Assembly (NCBI GenBank): GCA_034008185.1
Contig: CM067082.1
Coordinates: 101,241,311 to 101,305,310, forward strand
Direction: 5' to 3'
Origin: Gorsachius magnificus
Lineage: Eukaryota > Chordata > Aves > Pelecaniformes > Ardeidae
Length of the DNA: 64,000 bases
Shown here: in pieces, positions 47,813-61,000 of the stretch
Layout: each line of letters opens with the position of its first letter
How positions within the stretch are numbered: position 1 is the stretch's first letter
Program-made: the position numbers and the translations under genes
The notes under the pieces: model-generated
What the model saw: the letters and a program-made list of their open reading frames with translations, nothing else
Told to the model about the DNA's origin: nothing
Database searches by the model: none

Positions 47813-49887
47813 GCACTGCCTCCATCAGCCTCATAGGTGGGAACAGGAGCTGCCTGAGCAGGCTTAGACCCCCTGTCTACAGGCTGCACCTTTGGCACTT
47901 CGGAGGAGAGGCTGTGCTTCCGCCCTTGTCCTTCGTTTCCTCAGCATACTTAGTAACAGCCCTGGGTCATCTTCTTATAAAGGTCTCAGGACTAGTCCTA
48001 GACCAGAGCTGAAGTGCTCACAAACCAGCAGTGAGCCCCGTGACAGATGGCTAATGTAGTTATGTGCTGGATGTTTCCTTCACCGCCATCTTGTCCTGGT
48101 GCTTTGAGCCTCCTTTTCCAAGCCCTTTCCACTCTTACCACAGCTGGCCACAGCACTGTGTTCGGTGGGAGGGAGGCACAGCTGTTCTTTAAGAAGGACC
48201 AGAGTTTACCAAGGTCTCCTGCCCTTGCATTATAGGAGAGCTAGCTGCTTAGTCCTCAGGAGAATATCAAAATAAGATTGGGGGGGGGCGGGGAACTTTC
48301 TTACTTTCTCCGTCTGAATGACAGACTTTTCCCAGCAGCATTTCTGAAGGAGGTGTACCTTCCCACTGCCCTTTTGTGGGCTGCCTGTTTAAAAAGGATT
48401 AGCACATCCTTGCACAGCTCCTTCATTCAGCACTTCCCTGTTGTCATAGTCTTCAAGGAAGAAACTTGCCATCTCCTGATGCCAAGTTGCCCAGCGAAAT
48501 GTCATCAAGTGGTTATTATTCCCATACAGTGAACTTTGGGGGAGTTTAGGAGCGGCTTCCAGCTGGCACCATTAATCATACGTCCTCTCAGGCCCGGGTC
48601 GTACGCTCTGTGTAAGAGGTGACTGTAAGCTTTAACAAATTCCTACACATTGTGTGACACTGTGTACTCAGAGGTAGCCTGTACAAGTCCTTCCTGAATG
48701 ACCACTGATTCTGATACCTCTTTCTGTCTCTGATGCCACTCAATCTGAAGATATGAGGTATGTTTTTCAGATGAACGCTCACATCTCTAACTGAATTTTC
48801 TAGAAGATGCTTAAGGAGATGTCAAGGCCATCACTTTGTCCAACAGTGAAGACTGAATGAGGCAAGTATGCACACAAGTCTCTATATATAGTCTGAGTTG
48901 AAAAGTCACACTTTCTTGCATCGGGGTTATAAAGAAAGACACATTGTGCACTCACCCAAGATAGATGAGCTCATGTCTCAACATACAAAGTCAGGAATCC
49001 CTTCAAAAAGGCTTGAATTCGTAGAAGTTTGACAGTTTTCAGAGCCTGACATACGTCTTTAACACTAAACTACCTTCCCATCCCTAATTTCTGTGTGGCA
49101 TGACCACAGAGTTTTGGAGACACACCGAGAGACAGTGACTCTTCATGAAGAAGCCAAACAGCCTGACTTGTTTAGGGACGCCAAATGAACCTGAATGTCA
49201 GTGCTGAGCACAGGTGCTCCGGGCCACTGATGTATTTCCTGGCAGGGGTGCTCTGGCAGCCCGGAGATGGGCAGAAACCCCGATAGCACAAATTCTGGGA
49301 GGACTAAGGCATAAAGAAAAGGTGGGAGAGGAATCTGGAGTCTTGCAGCCTAAGATACTATCACCCTTGAAGGCCAACACCATCTGCACTCTCAGCTGAT
49401 GGCCCACTGTCAAATATGCCTAGGCCAGAGCCAGGTCTCAGATACAGTTCAGCTAATTATTAACACACACATCACTACCAAGTTTAGGCTGAGAACCAAG
49501 AAAGCATTGGATTTATTTTTTTTTTTTCTCAAAACCAGAAGGCTTCAGCTGGGGCAGGAAAGGAGGTGAAAAAATAATGTTGATTTTTTCCAATAGGCAG
49601 ATTAGCAAGAGTGAGATGGAGACAGAGGGCTGGAGGAAGAGGAAGCTGCAGAATCTGGAAGCATACGCTTTCCCAGTGCATGGTTTATTATCCAGCCTAG
49701 ATAAGGGTACGGATATCATATACTATAAAATTCTTTCCAGGCCAAGAGCTAAGCTGAAAAAGGAAAACCAGCTCCTGACCCAGGAATAAACAGTTTCGTA
49801 TTTCATTTCAGTCATATCTCAGCTCCCTTAAGCGATGTCTTCTTTCATTTCTGCCTAGCTTCAAGGAACCGTGTTCATCCCCAGGGA

Positions 49888-49920
49888 AAGCCCATTAGCT
49901 TTAATGGAGTTAGAGTACAA
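49888..49920 (+). repeat. degenerate copy of the hairpin-core repeat
   Basis: cccattagctttaatggagt followed by tagagtacaa resembles the ccattgacttcaatggagtt-acact arm of the family. Confidence 0.4.
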
Positions 49921-50529
49921 ATGAACTTAGCCCAGCATGTGGCATTTTCTCAGCAAAAGTGCGAGTTGCAGAAGAGCCCCTCAGAGCTTGTCTGGGCGAT
50001 AAATTAACACTTGCTATCCACAGCGCTGCAGCTCGCCAGCGAGGCAGGCAGGGCCTGTGCACCGCACCGGTTTGACACAGCAGTGAAATGAGATCGGGCT
50101 TTTGTTGGAGGCGAGGTCCCCAGGTAAAAAACCAGCCCTTTCCTTCACATCCCAATTCCAGTTGTTCTTCAGATACAGTGTTGAAAAAGCTTAATACTCT
50201 GGAGCACCCAGAATCTGCACATGGAAACATATATTAAAAAAAATAAATAGTTCCAGGAGCAATAGCATTAATGAAGCTGTATTTTACCTGATCAAGGCTT
50301 GCACTGCAGCTGGAATACTCAAAATATCCCTCTCCTCCCTGGATTCTTAGGTGTTCCTCAATAATACTGCCATCATTCTCTCAGTGGAGGTGCTAGTATT
50401 AACGTATTTCTTTTACCTGGCCATCTCTATTTCCTGAAACATAAAAGCACATATTTTTGAGACTGCCACTCCTCTACCAATTTTTTTTTCAAATGGAATA
50501 ACTGGTGCAACAATTCCTAGGATGAACTC

Positions 50530-51130
50530 ACAGTGCGTCTTGTAGGCCTTACTTCTTTTGAACCCAGACTGGTGAGTATTTTTAAAGAATATGGCGCTTA
50601 CAAACCGCTTTTTATTGAGCGTTTTCTTGTTTATGTTGAAACAGTTGTGTCTAATACCATTGAGAAATACTTAATTCCACAAGGGCTGTGTGTGAAGCAG
50701 GTAACAACTTTATTATAAACAAACAAATACAGTATTGTCGTTTGCTTCTTTGCATGAACTGTAAATAATTATTTGCATTCACTATTTTGTGTTTATTAAA
50801 GTATGCCACTAACTCCTCCATGTGTGCTATTGATCATTAATCAAATTCTTGTTTGTTTTCCAAACTCTGTATTTTAAGGGTAGGATCACCTCAAATACAT
50901 TTTGAGGTTCTTTTTTTATAATTACGTAAATGGCGAAAGCTGTTGTCAGTGAGTAAAAGAAAGCCCTTTTGAATTACATAAAATATTCAGTAAATGTCTC
51001 AGCCTTCCAAAATCATCACTGATGTCTGTTGAGAAACTACATTAGCATTATTCATTTAAAAACAGATAGAAAAAAAATATTCATGAATGCAGCAATAGCC
51101 AGCCAAGACAAACATCATATTTCTGCGGCT
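50530..51130. promoter_or_regulatory. possible conserved enhancer, upstream of VOPP1
   Basis: AT-rich, non-repetitive sequence is dense in homeodomain, fork-head and POU words: taaataattatttgcat (contains ATTTGCAT), tgtttattaaag, tattcatgaatgcag and gatcattaatcaaat. The texture resembles deeply conserved non-coding elements, but no alignment is available. Confidence 0.35.
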
Positions 51131-53719
51131 TCTGTATCTTGTTCAAAGCACTTTGTTTATCTACGGTGTGTTATTTTAAAGATCTTATGCCTCTTTTAAG
51201 ACATACAGGACATGTTCTGAAAAACCATGACCACTTTTTCTAACTCTCTAGCAGTTTACACAAAGGCATAGTCTCTTGTCACAATAATAGTTAAATTATA
51301 ATCCAACTTCCTAGAGTAAAGACTTATTTCTTCATCACTTGCACCGGTAACTACCCTTTGTGACTGACTTTAAATGCAACTTCAAAGGAAATCTCACTCA
51401 GGACTTGCTTAAGTTTTAACAACCTGCTCCAAATTCAGTAGCATATTACCCCCAGTGCCTCCATCTTCAGTAATTTTATCTTCAGTAAGAGTCTGTGGAG
51501 CTTTAGAGAGATGATCCAGACACAGTAGCCCTCCTTCAAATGGTAATATAAATATTTATACCCCCTACAACTTAATTTTGTATGGAAGGATATTAATGAG
51601 CTGAGCGGCACCAGTTGGACTAAATATACCTGATTTGTATTTTAGCATTCCAATACATCCAGATATTATTATTTTTAATCTTCATTAATATCTGCAAAGT
51701 GCATGAAAAGGTCAGTTTTCCATAATTACTGACATTAAATAAAAGTCACTAAACTGAAACAGAATGACTGCTTACTGGATCGTACTCCGAGGCCTCCAAA
51801 TAAGAGTCCATAGTAGTCATAGTCACTATGTGCTATCACACTGGAAATTTGTGGCCACTTCGGACACATATATTTCCAAGAAACTCTAACATATTTAACA
51901 GATAAGCTAAGAAATGAAGGGTGGAGTGATTATCTATAAGCCACCCTGTCTGGGCTTCCAGAGAACAGCCCTGCTGCTCACACTCTGTGACTTTCAGGCT
52001 CTCTTGGTGGAGTCAGATATTTGTCCATTGTATTAAATAATTCTATAGCAAACAGTATTCTGAGAAGCAGCAAGTACGAGATAAGCATTAGTATTCTGAA
52101 AGACAAAGCTTATTGATTAAACATACTACCCAATGCAACCAGAATAGCCGTGTCATCAGATCAAATGCTTTTTTGTTCAGTTTTCTCAATCACGAATGAA
52201 GTTTTACTCTCTCAGCAAAGATACCAATGCTTTGTGTTAGGGGACTCTGGAGCTCAGAGGGATTATTTTCTTTCTGCAAGATGGATCATTTCTAAATGCA
52301 AACTCATTGTTTGCCATCCACGGTGAAAGGTCAAACGTTGGCTTGGTAGAAGGATTGAGGAAGGTTAAGTTCATTCAGAGTATTGTTATAGGACCAAAGC
52401 TCAGTGCCAAAGAAACATTTAGGCGCTGAATTCCTATTTGGGCTCTTATTATTGATTTCAGTGGATAATTAGAAGTCTAAAAACATGCTGTTGGAGATAG
52501 ATGTGGTCTGCACTGCCTTAGACCTGTGCATGGTAAGTACAAAACACTGTCAAATTAGAGTGGTAACTTTCCAAGCTGCCTTCACATGGTTTGTAAGGAG
52601 ACAGAAGGAAAAGGTCTTCTGGGCAGATGATCACATCTGCCAGGGGAGGAGGAGGACAGGGACGAATTGCACCTGTAGGAGATAGGGAGATCAGATGAAA
52701 CAGCCTAACTTTGGCCAGGCAGAATTGGGATCAGAAAACGAGTAAGATTTTGGTAGGAAGGTCTGGAAGCCACAAGAGGACGAGGCAATGGAGCAGGGTG
52801 GGACTCTGGAGAGAAAGGCACGGCACAACAGAGCACGGTGAACATAAGCAGAATGGGGCACAAGGGTGGAAATGAACTGAAACAGAGATTCCTAGTGGTG
52901 ATACATGTACCACTGATGGCCTGCAAACCGTGGAGTGGAAGCTGTGTGGCACAGATAAAGGCAGTTTGCATCCTCTCTTGGGAAAGTAAGAGCTTGTGGT
53001 AGGGAGGCAGGGTAGGGGAAGAAGAGGTGGTAGTGCTTGTCCCCTTATGGCCACGGACAGAACCAACAGCCGCTGCCTGCTATCGCTGAGGTTGGGTAAC
53101 CCAGCTGTAATTTGTATATAAATATGTTATATACCAAACTACTTTCTGTTCCTTTTTTCAAAGACTTTTTGTGAGCCTTTATTAAGCTGTACAGTAAACT
53201 GCAAATGGAAAAAAGGGTGCTCTGGATGAATGTCTGTGCGTCCCTGTCAGCATTTGCTTGCTCTCTGCTTTGCTCACCACTGATTTCTTCTATGGAGCAG
53301 CCACTTGATTTAAAAAGATGGTGATTCTCCCCAAGTGTTAAAAGGGATGAGGAGAGGAAAGGGACGTTGGCAGAGACTAAGAACTAGAACAGATCATTGT
53401 CAGGAGTATGTCACATATCCGGACACTGTCAGTGAGCTCTCAGCACTCCAGAGAAAATGCCTGGGGAATGCAATTCCAAGCACATGGTGGCATAATGGAA
53501 ATGCAAAGCCATCCCCTGTGGCCTGTGAGGATGAGCACCGTGGAATGAAATAGTCTGAAGCACTTTATTTTTGCTTTGTCTTATCTCATCTTCCTGTCTG
53601 TGCCGTGAACAATCTCTCAACCCTTACAGCATTCTCCTAGCCAGAGAATAAAAAGCTCTACCAGGTCATTGGTTACAGTCTGGAATAATGAGACCTTGGT
53701 GATCCAATTCTTCTCATAC

Positions 53720-53790
53720 CAACGTAAATTAGGATTAATTCCACTGAAGTCAATGGGACAAATATAAAACCAGTGCAAGTGGAAAATCAC
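53720..53790 (+). repeat. ancient amniote interspersed repeat, hairpin-core family
   Basis: The string ccaacgtaaattaggattaa, then ccactgaagtcaatggga, then ataaaaccagtgcaagtgg follows the layout I remember for an old repeat common in reptile and bird DNA: 'accagtgtaaatcaggagtaactccattgaagtcaatgg', with a near-palindromic core. I cannot name the family securely. Confidence 0.5.
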
Positions 53791-54497
53791 GTTTTAGATT
53801 TCAGCTTTAAGTCAAACAAAAAAGATGAAGTAAGTTGCCTAATAGGTGTTTTCATTCCTCATTTAAAGTAGTAGCCATTTCCTGTTTTGTTTTGGTTGTT
53901 TTTTCCTTCAGTGTGAATTTATCTGTAGCACACTGAGAATTTCTCCACCACTCTAGGCTGGATATTTCAATGTAAGAAATAACATCCCATTAAATAAAGA
54001 TGGAAAAATGCATCAATTGTCCGCGAACTACAAGCAATGTGTTTATTAACTAATGTCCCCCCAGCAATCTCAATTTTCTCATATTGTAATGAGATGGGAA
54101 GAGGATTAAGCTGCTGCTGGACTAAAAAAAAAAATCAACACTAGATGTATTCTAGAAATCACAAGGGATAAAATGCAACTGATGTCAGAATGACAAGAAA
54201 TCATAACAATACTAATGGGGCATCTGATCTGTAAAACAAACCATTTTCAATAATGGAAAATACATAGGGCTGTTAAAAGAACTGCGCAACGATGCTGTTC
54301 ACTCAGTCTGTTGTAGCAGCCTTAGAGAGCCTCATGGAGTCCATTATGAAAAGGAAGATTATTTAACTTGTGATCAACCTTTTTTTGAGATGTGCTGTCT
54401 CCAACTACATTCACACACATGCAACACTGTTAGTCAGGGAATATTTGCCTTAATCATACCTCCAGTGGCATCCCTATCCACCTATTCTCCCATGTTT

Positions 54498-54530
54498 TAC
54501 TACTGCTACTACTACCACCACCACTACCAC
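54498..54530 (+). repeat. imperfect (TAC)n/(CAC)n trinucleotide repeat
   Basis: Eleven triplets: TAC with interspersed TGC and CAC. It gives poly-Ser/Gly on the minus-strand frame, which is a by-product. Confidence 0.85.
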
Positions 54531-55145
54531 AGTTACCTACACAACCAAAAGAGGGCATCAAGCATATCTCCTGGCTTCCTGAAAATTCAGCAGGGAATAA
54601 ACCAGAGAACCTACCTACCAACCAAGGTTGTGAAGCAGTCTTGATGTCATGGATACACAGCCGAGACAAAAATATAGAGCAGGCATATCTGCAAAGCTAG
54701 CTGGCATAGGCAGCATGAGGTGTAGCAGAGTCCTGACTCACGTTGTTTAAACTCTGGGCAGTGTTGTCCACCATATGCTCATGTGAGGTAATGAACTGTC
54801 AGGCAAGGAAATTTTCAGGAGAGATGATGAATCAAGGAAGGCAAATGGGGAATACAGGAGGTCGAATGTAGGTTTTGTCCCTTGGGCAGGGTTTCCAAGC
54901 ACTTGGCTCAGAGTTCAGTTTCATAGCACTGAACCATTCAAGCACAAAATGCAGCACTGATATGAGTTCTGGCATCTGGATAGCTTTTACTGTCTAAATG
55001 GATCCTGAGAGGCTGTGGACAAGAAAGCTTTAAGTTTGCTGGAATATGAACAGCGAGGTGATTTCTATGTCAAGAGTTAAGAAAGAAGCCCAGTGGATTG
55101 TAGGTTTAGTAGGTGTAAGATTTCTTCAGTGAAGATACTAGGTAG

Positions 55146-55162
55146 TGGGGGGGGGCGGGGGG
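55146..55162 (+). repeat. G-rich run (G9, C, G6)
   Basis: A short guanine homopolymer pair in upstream DNA. Similar runs are at 18634-18643 (G10) and about 48281-48293. Confidence 0.8.
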
Positions 55163-57965
55163 TTCACCCTTAAAGGAATATATCCCACCATCTGCTATAC
55201 CTTCTTCAGGAAACTTGAAGACCAGAGCTAAGAATTTCTTCTTGGCAATAGTGCAAAAGGGAGTGTGCATGCAGGCACTGAAGCATGTAAGGCCCTGCAT
55301 GAAGAAACTACCTTGATTTTCTTTTAAGTGTGCATACTGCATATCACATAAATCAAGCTAACTCCTTCAGCTGAGGAGTATCAGTTCACTAACTCAAGAT
55401 GCATTCTGGCAGTCTGGTTCACTGTGTAAATCTAAATGTAAGGACTTAGTAAAGTCTGTTGAAGTTGGTGATTTATTATTTACTTGGCCTTAACAAGCTG
55501 CTCATGCTATTCAGTGCAGACAAACATCTCACACCTGCCTAAACTCCACTCCAGCATTTATTATCCGAGACATTCCTTCCTGGATGTTCTGAACCACTGC
55601 AGTTTGCTGTGCATTGTTAAATAACTTTCAAGCAGCTCTGTTTTCATCTATGCTAGATTTTTTACCAGCGCAACTTGCCTTATAGTAGCACATATTTGCC
55701 TGCCTCTCAGTCAGTTACAAGTCCAATCATTAAAAACTGTATTTGTGCTCCCATGCCCATTTCTTGTGATGCTCCCTCTCCCAGCTAGCCCAGCCCTGAG
55801 AAACCACACTATGAGCATGCTCCAGGGTGTCCTTATGTTTTAGGCTTGGATTTTCTAGGCTTGCTGATATTGAAGAAGAGGCAATGTGTGCCCAGCTTTA
55901 GAAATAAAGCTGTTTCTTGAGCACAGGGGCCAGGATGTGGTGGGGGTAAATAACAGTGCTGGGATATGGGGATGGAAAACAAAACAGTCCTACCAAAAGC
56001 CAAGGGAAGCTGATAATCTTACATGACACTGCAGCAACAACTGCTACGCAATGCTGGATGCTATGAGGGGCAGGTATCTCCCTGGTGCTTCTCTCTGATG
56101 GCAAGGACCACATGGTATGCAGATAGAGATATCCCAGGAGCATAAAGTGGTGAAACATTTGAGATGGAAACCTAAGATGATGCAGACTCCATGGAGAAGC
56201 AAGAAACTTTCTGCTGCAGCCACTCAGAAGTGGTACAAACACAAGATGGGTTGTCCAAAAGAAAAACTGAGAAAAAAATGTTTCCCTGTTCGTTGCCTCA
56301 AGCCTTTCCATCCTCAGTCACCCCATTCCTTTCTCCCTCCTCTCTTTTCAAAATAGCAACTGACTATGCACAAGGAGGGAAGAAAACCAGCCGTTTTGAA
56401 GTGTCCCAATACCTTTAAGATGACAGCCGTAATGCAGCCATAGCCCAAAATATAACAAAACCATTCTACAATCAATGCAAAAACCTTTCCCAGGTGCATT
56501 TTTTGACAGATTGAATTCTTGGTAACAAACAGAAAAGCACACGAAAGAGCAGAAAATAGGTTTAAAAGAATAACAGTTTCCACATTGAAAAATGGTTCCA
56601 AAACAGTCTCTTTGGGCTGCAGCTGTGTTAAAAATTGGTTTGAGGAGAAAGAGTTATGGTCTGATAGAGAGTTGTGGGGAATTGCTCCCACGTACAGGAG
56701 AAGTGTTGGTATCCTGCAGCTCAGCGTAACAATCTTTACACACCCATGCATTAGACAGTGGAGTGACAGACAGATGGATCTCAACAAGGCAAAAAGCAAT
56801 ACAGCTTTTGCCAGTGCAGCCGGCCATTCATCTTATCATGCGCACAGCAGAGCTGTACACAGCAGCAAACGGCAATGTCAACATCATTTATTTACTCATT
56901 ATTATCTATGTATTATTATTAATAGACGTCCCCTTGGCATTTGCAGGGATTCTGCCTGCAGAGAGTTATGCAGTTCCCAAGGTGAAGTGCTTCTGGACTC
57001 CATTCAGGATGAATATCCATTACCCTCTTGTCCTTTTTTAGTGGTGGCAAGAGGTATTTACAGGAACAATAGGACTGACAGGAGAAAACATCTTTCTTAA
57101 GGAGACATTAGTCCACATTTCACTGTACAAAAAACAACAGGTTTAAGGGCAAGCATGAGAAGATAGAGCCAGCTGTTTTTCCAGCAGTAGCTCAGCCTCG
57201 GAGTATTTACACCGTGCCTAGAAAGAGCCAGACTCGGGGTGTTTGTTGGCAGATGAGGCTGGTAACATGCATTGCCCTTCTTATGTCTGCTGTAGTCATA
57301 CCTCATGAACGAGAGACCTCGGGCCCGCACTAAGCTATGGAGAGCAAGATATCCACTTCTTACACTCTCCAAAACTTGGGATAAGATATTCTTTTTATCT
57401 CAGGCTTGAGGGGTTCGCAATATAGATTGTCTTAAGAATGTAGAAATATCCCCACTGTCAGTAAATGATATTACTTTATTACTGACTAGATTCATATGCA
57501 TTTCAAATGGAATGTGAAATCTCATAGCTAAAAATAAAATCATGGAATTTATTAAAATTGAAATAACCAATCACTTGGTCTTGTTGCATCCTAATGGAAT
57601 ACCATCAGACCTGTGATTATAACAGTGTAAACTGAGTAGCTCTAAATAGCTGTCTTTTCACCCAGCCATTCTTACAGAGATAAAGACAAACACAGCATGT
57701 TACAGCGCTTTTTTGGATCACTAGACCAACCTAATCTAATTTATGCTGGCAACATTTAATTTTAACTAGGTCAATTCAGTCTGAGAAACCACAGAGAAAA
57801 CTATCCTGACAATGCAAAATTATAAAGTATTGGGAACAATACGAGTCTGAAATTGCATGTAGGAGAACAGCAGCGTACGAATGAAGGTGGCCACAATAGA
57901 AAATACTGTGCAAAGCTGCCACAGAAAAAAGAAACTCACTTTAGGGAAAAAAAAAGTCATTTACT

Positions 57966-58048
57966 TGCATTGGGTGAGATCCAGCAAGCTATTGAAGTCA
58001 ACGGGGGATCTTTGTCTTGGTTTCAGCAGGCTTTGGATTGGAGCCATT
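57966..58048 (+). repeat. degenerate copy of the hairpin-core repeat
   Basis: gggtgagatccagcaagc, tattgaagtcaacggggg and caggctttggattggagcc preserve the order of motifs (a 'tgaagtcaatgg' arm, then a 'gggctttggatcaggcc' end). Confidence 0.45.
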
Positions 58049-61000
58049 GTTTCTCGCAGTTCAGAGAATCAATTTGGTTCTTCGACTCTAGAGACTGAAT
58101 TGAACGAGTTATACTTATTTTGATAATGCAGAAACCCTGCCTGACTAATTTGAGGATGTTTTAAACGACTGCATGCAGGCCACCTTTACTGCTGGCATTG
58201 CTGATCTTTACTCAGTTGGGACCCCCAAGAACTCCTCATACCTGTCTGCTATCCCTGCTCTCGGAGAAGCACAGCACATAGAGGGGTAAGGTACTGGGTG
58301 ATGCTGCTTTCAGAGACCTTCCAGAGCTAATACGCATTGTAATATTCCTAACTTAGAGATTTTAATTAAACCAAATGTCAGTGGAATCGTATTGCTTTCT
58401 GCTGGTTAGATTTTAATGAAGTTTTAAACTGATCCTTCACTTTAATGAAATAATTATATAACACAGGGATGTGTGCTACTATTCATCTGAATTAATAACG
58501 CCATCGCTTTGTGTGCTGTCATTTTCTGCTGAGGAGGAAGAATATCAAGCAGCTTTCTCAGGCTGCAGAAAAAGAAGCAGAATTCTCCCTGTTTGTGTTT
58601 ACTGATACAAGATAGGCGTTCTCCCTTACAGGCCATCTCTTACAGTGACTATTCTCCTTCAGCCTCTGTTACTCCCAAAACTCATGTAGCCAAGTTAGCA
58701 CTGTCAGGGCAGGTGACCATTGACGGGCTGCTTGAAGCAGCACAAGCAGAGTCCAGAAAACTTACTCAGTTGCAGGCAGTCAACAAAAATAAATGAGTTG
58801 AAGCAGCTTTGTGAATTAGGAGAGTTGAGTAGGATAAAAAGCTGTTTAAAGGAAGTGGGCACTTAATGCTGAGATGAAAGGACAGGTCAATCGGAAAGGA
58901 GGAGGAGATGGCAGCGGTGTTTGACCTGGTGGCATTTTTCAAGGGCCTCTGTACTTCATTTGAGCTTTCATCCTTCTTCTTCTATAATTATTCTGTATGC
59001 AGTGAAGTAATTAGGAAGATGTTTGGTGCTCTGGTGAGCCTTCGTAAGCTATTCATTTCCTGCAATAATACTGTCTTTGCGAGGGACACAGACTTTTCAG
59101 AGAAACAAAGCAGAAACCCCATGAGCGCACCCAGCAGAAATTCCTCCCTGGCCTGGCAGCCGCACACGGTATGTGATGTACTTTTTAAATTTTCATCTCT
59201 AGCAAGGAAACAAAGTCATCAGAAATGAGACAGTTTTACAATGTAGGTACACCTGGAAAATGCTGTTGCCTCATTTCACCTGAATGTGGCTAGCCAATCA
59301 GTATTGTAGTGTCTCACAGGGATGATTCTGAAGGATAAGATTTCTACATGACACTGAGCAGGTGAATTCTCAGTCTAGTCTTGTCTTATTACAGTGCTGT
59401 ACACAAAGATTGCTTTCTTGAGCAAAGCAGAAGAAATTGCCTCCTGTAGTGTGCTTGGAATCACAATTGATTATCCCTCCAGCAACACTGAGTCCAAGAA
59501 ACTCTCCCCGCTCTCTCTTGAGGTCATGCCTTCCTCACGCTTCATGCTCCAACACGCTCGCCTGCAGCCAGTCATCCTCAGCCCCAAGGAGCTTTGGTTT
59601 AGCCTGCATTTAGCCTAATGCCCCTATTCTCCCAGCCCCTGCTACTCTTAAAGCAGCCTGTTTGGATGGAAAGAGTTTGGCTTCTGAATCTAAGGTCTCC
59701 CATTGCTACCTCTCCATACAACACCCCAGTTTAATCCCAAAGGAGGCAAATGAAGCTGCAGCTCCCACACTTAAACATCAGCAGACCCACTGGCAGTCCT
59801 CACAGATGTTCATGGAGTATGATCCACCCAAATGAAGATGCTTTCAAGACAACCCACTGTCATGTTTAACATGGCTTCACACATTAGCCAGAAGTCATTT
59901 GTCTATTTATATGCCACGGCTTATCAATACGTATGGTCTATATCCACTAACCTAAAAAGGATCTCCTGAGCCATCAAGCCTACTTCCTTGCTATCTCAAG
60001 AATCTCACTCAATTTAACCATAAATGTACCAAAAGACGTCTTTCCACTAATCAAATTCTGTTGAAAACCAAAGAAAAATTAGTGATTTAAAAACCCTGTA
60101 CCAAACTCATTACTCAATGTTTGTCTGTTAGAAAAGTAATCTCAAATCTAAATTAGCTTCCATATCAAATACTCTTGCAACTGTTTTGCCATTTTGCCAG
60201 CCTGCCTTTCAGCCAAGGTGAGGACTAATGGGCCATAGCCCACAGTTTATCATGTGCCTGCATTAGCACTACCCAGTATGCCACAGTAATACAGCAGTTG
60301 TGTGTAACCTTGCTCAGAAAACCAAGAGGAGATGCCTTTCTAGGGTTCCTCATACACATCCACTATTTTTGTGGGTTCTTTTGGGGTTCAGTGAAAGAAT
60401 TTGTTATTATCATGTCTCCTTTCAACCTGAACTGCCTTCACTGCGTTATCAGTTTTCAGTTGCAGGAGGCTGAAATATCTTCCTTTCCCAAGCAGTATTT
60501 GTGCTCTTGTGTCAAGGCTTCTTGCAGTCTGTTAAGCACTTTTTCTTTTGTAAAATCTTCCCCCAGGAGTTGGAAATGTGAGTAAGCTAAAATGGAAATG
60601 GTCTCAAGAGGGTTTTTTGCACTCTGGTAAATTCTGTGTCCCCCTTTTTCATAAATGGTCACAGTGGTTTTGCAATATTGGTAAAGCTCCTGCGATAAGA
60701 TCTGAGCCCTGTGTGTGCCTGCTGTGAGTATTTGGGGAGTGTCCCAGTTTGCACAGTTTTGTATTTCTTTCTGATGGTGGAAATTCCCTCTTTACTGATT
60801 GTGTGCGACAGGCAAATTTTACTGTCACAACTCTCACACCTCCAATTTAATTTTCAGAAGAACACCTTTACTTTTTTAACAACTTGTAAGTATATCTATT
60901 CCTACTCCCAGCTGTAGCATGTGCTGGGATAGGTAGAAAAAAAGATTTTTGTTTCTGCTGTGGAGCTGTTGGCAGTCCCCTTAAGGACCATTTTTGGGTT

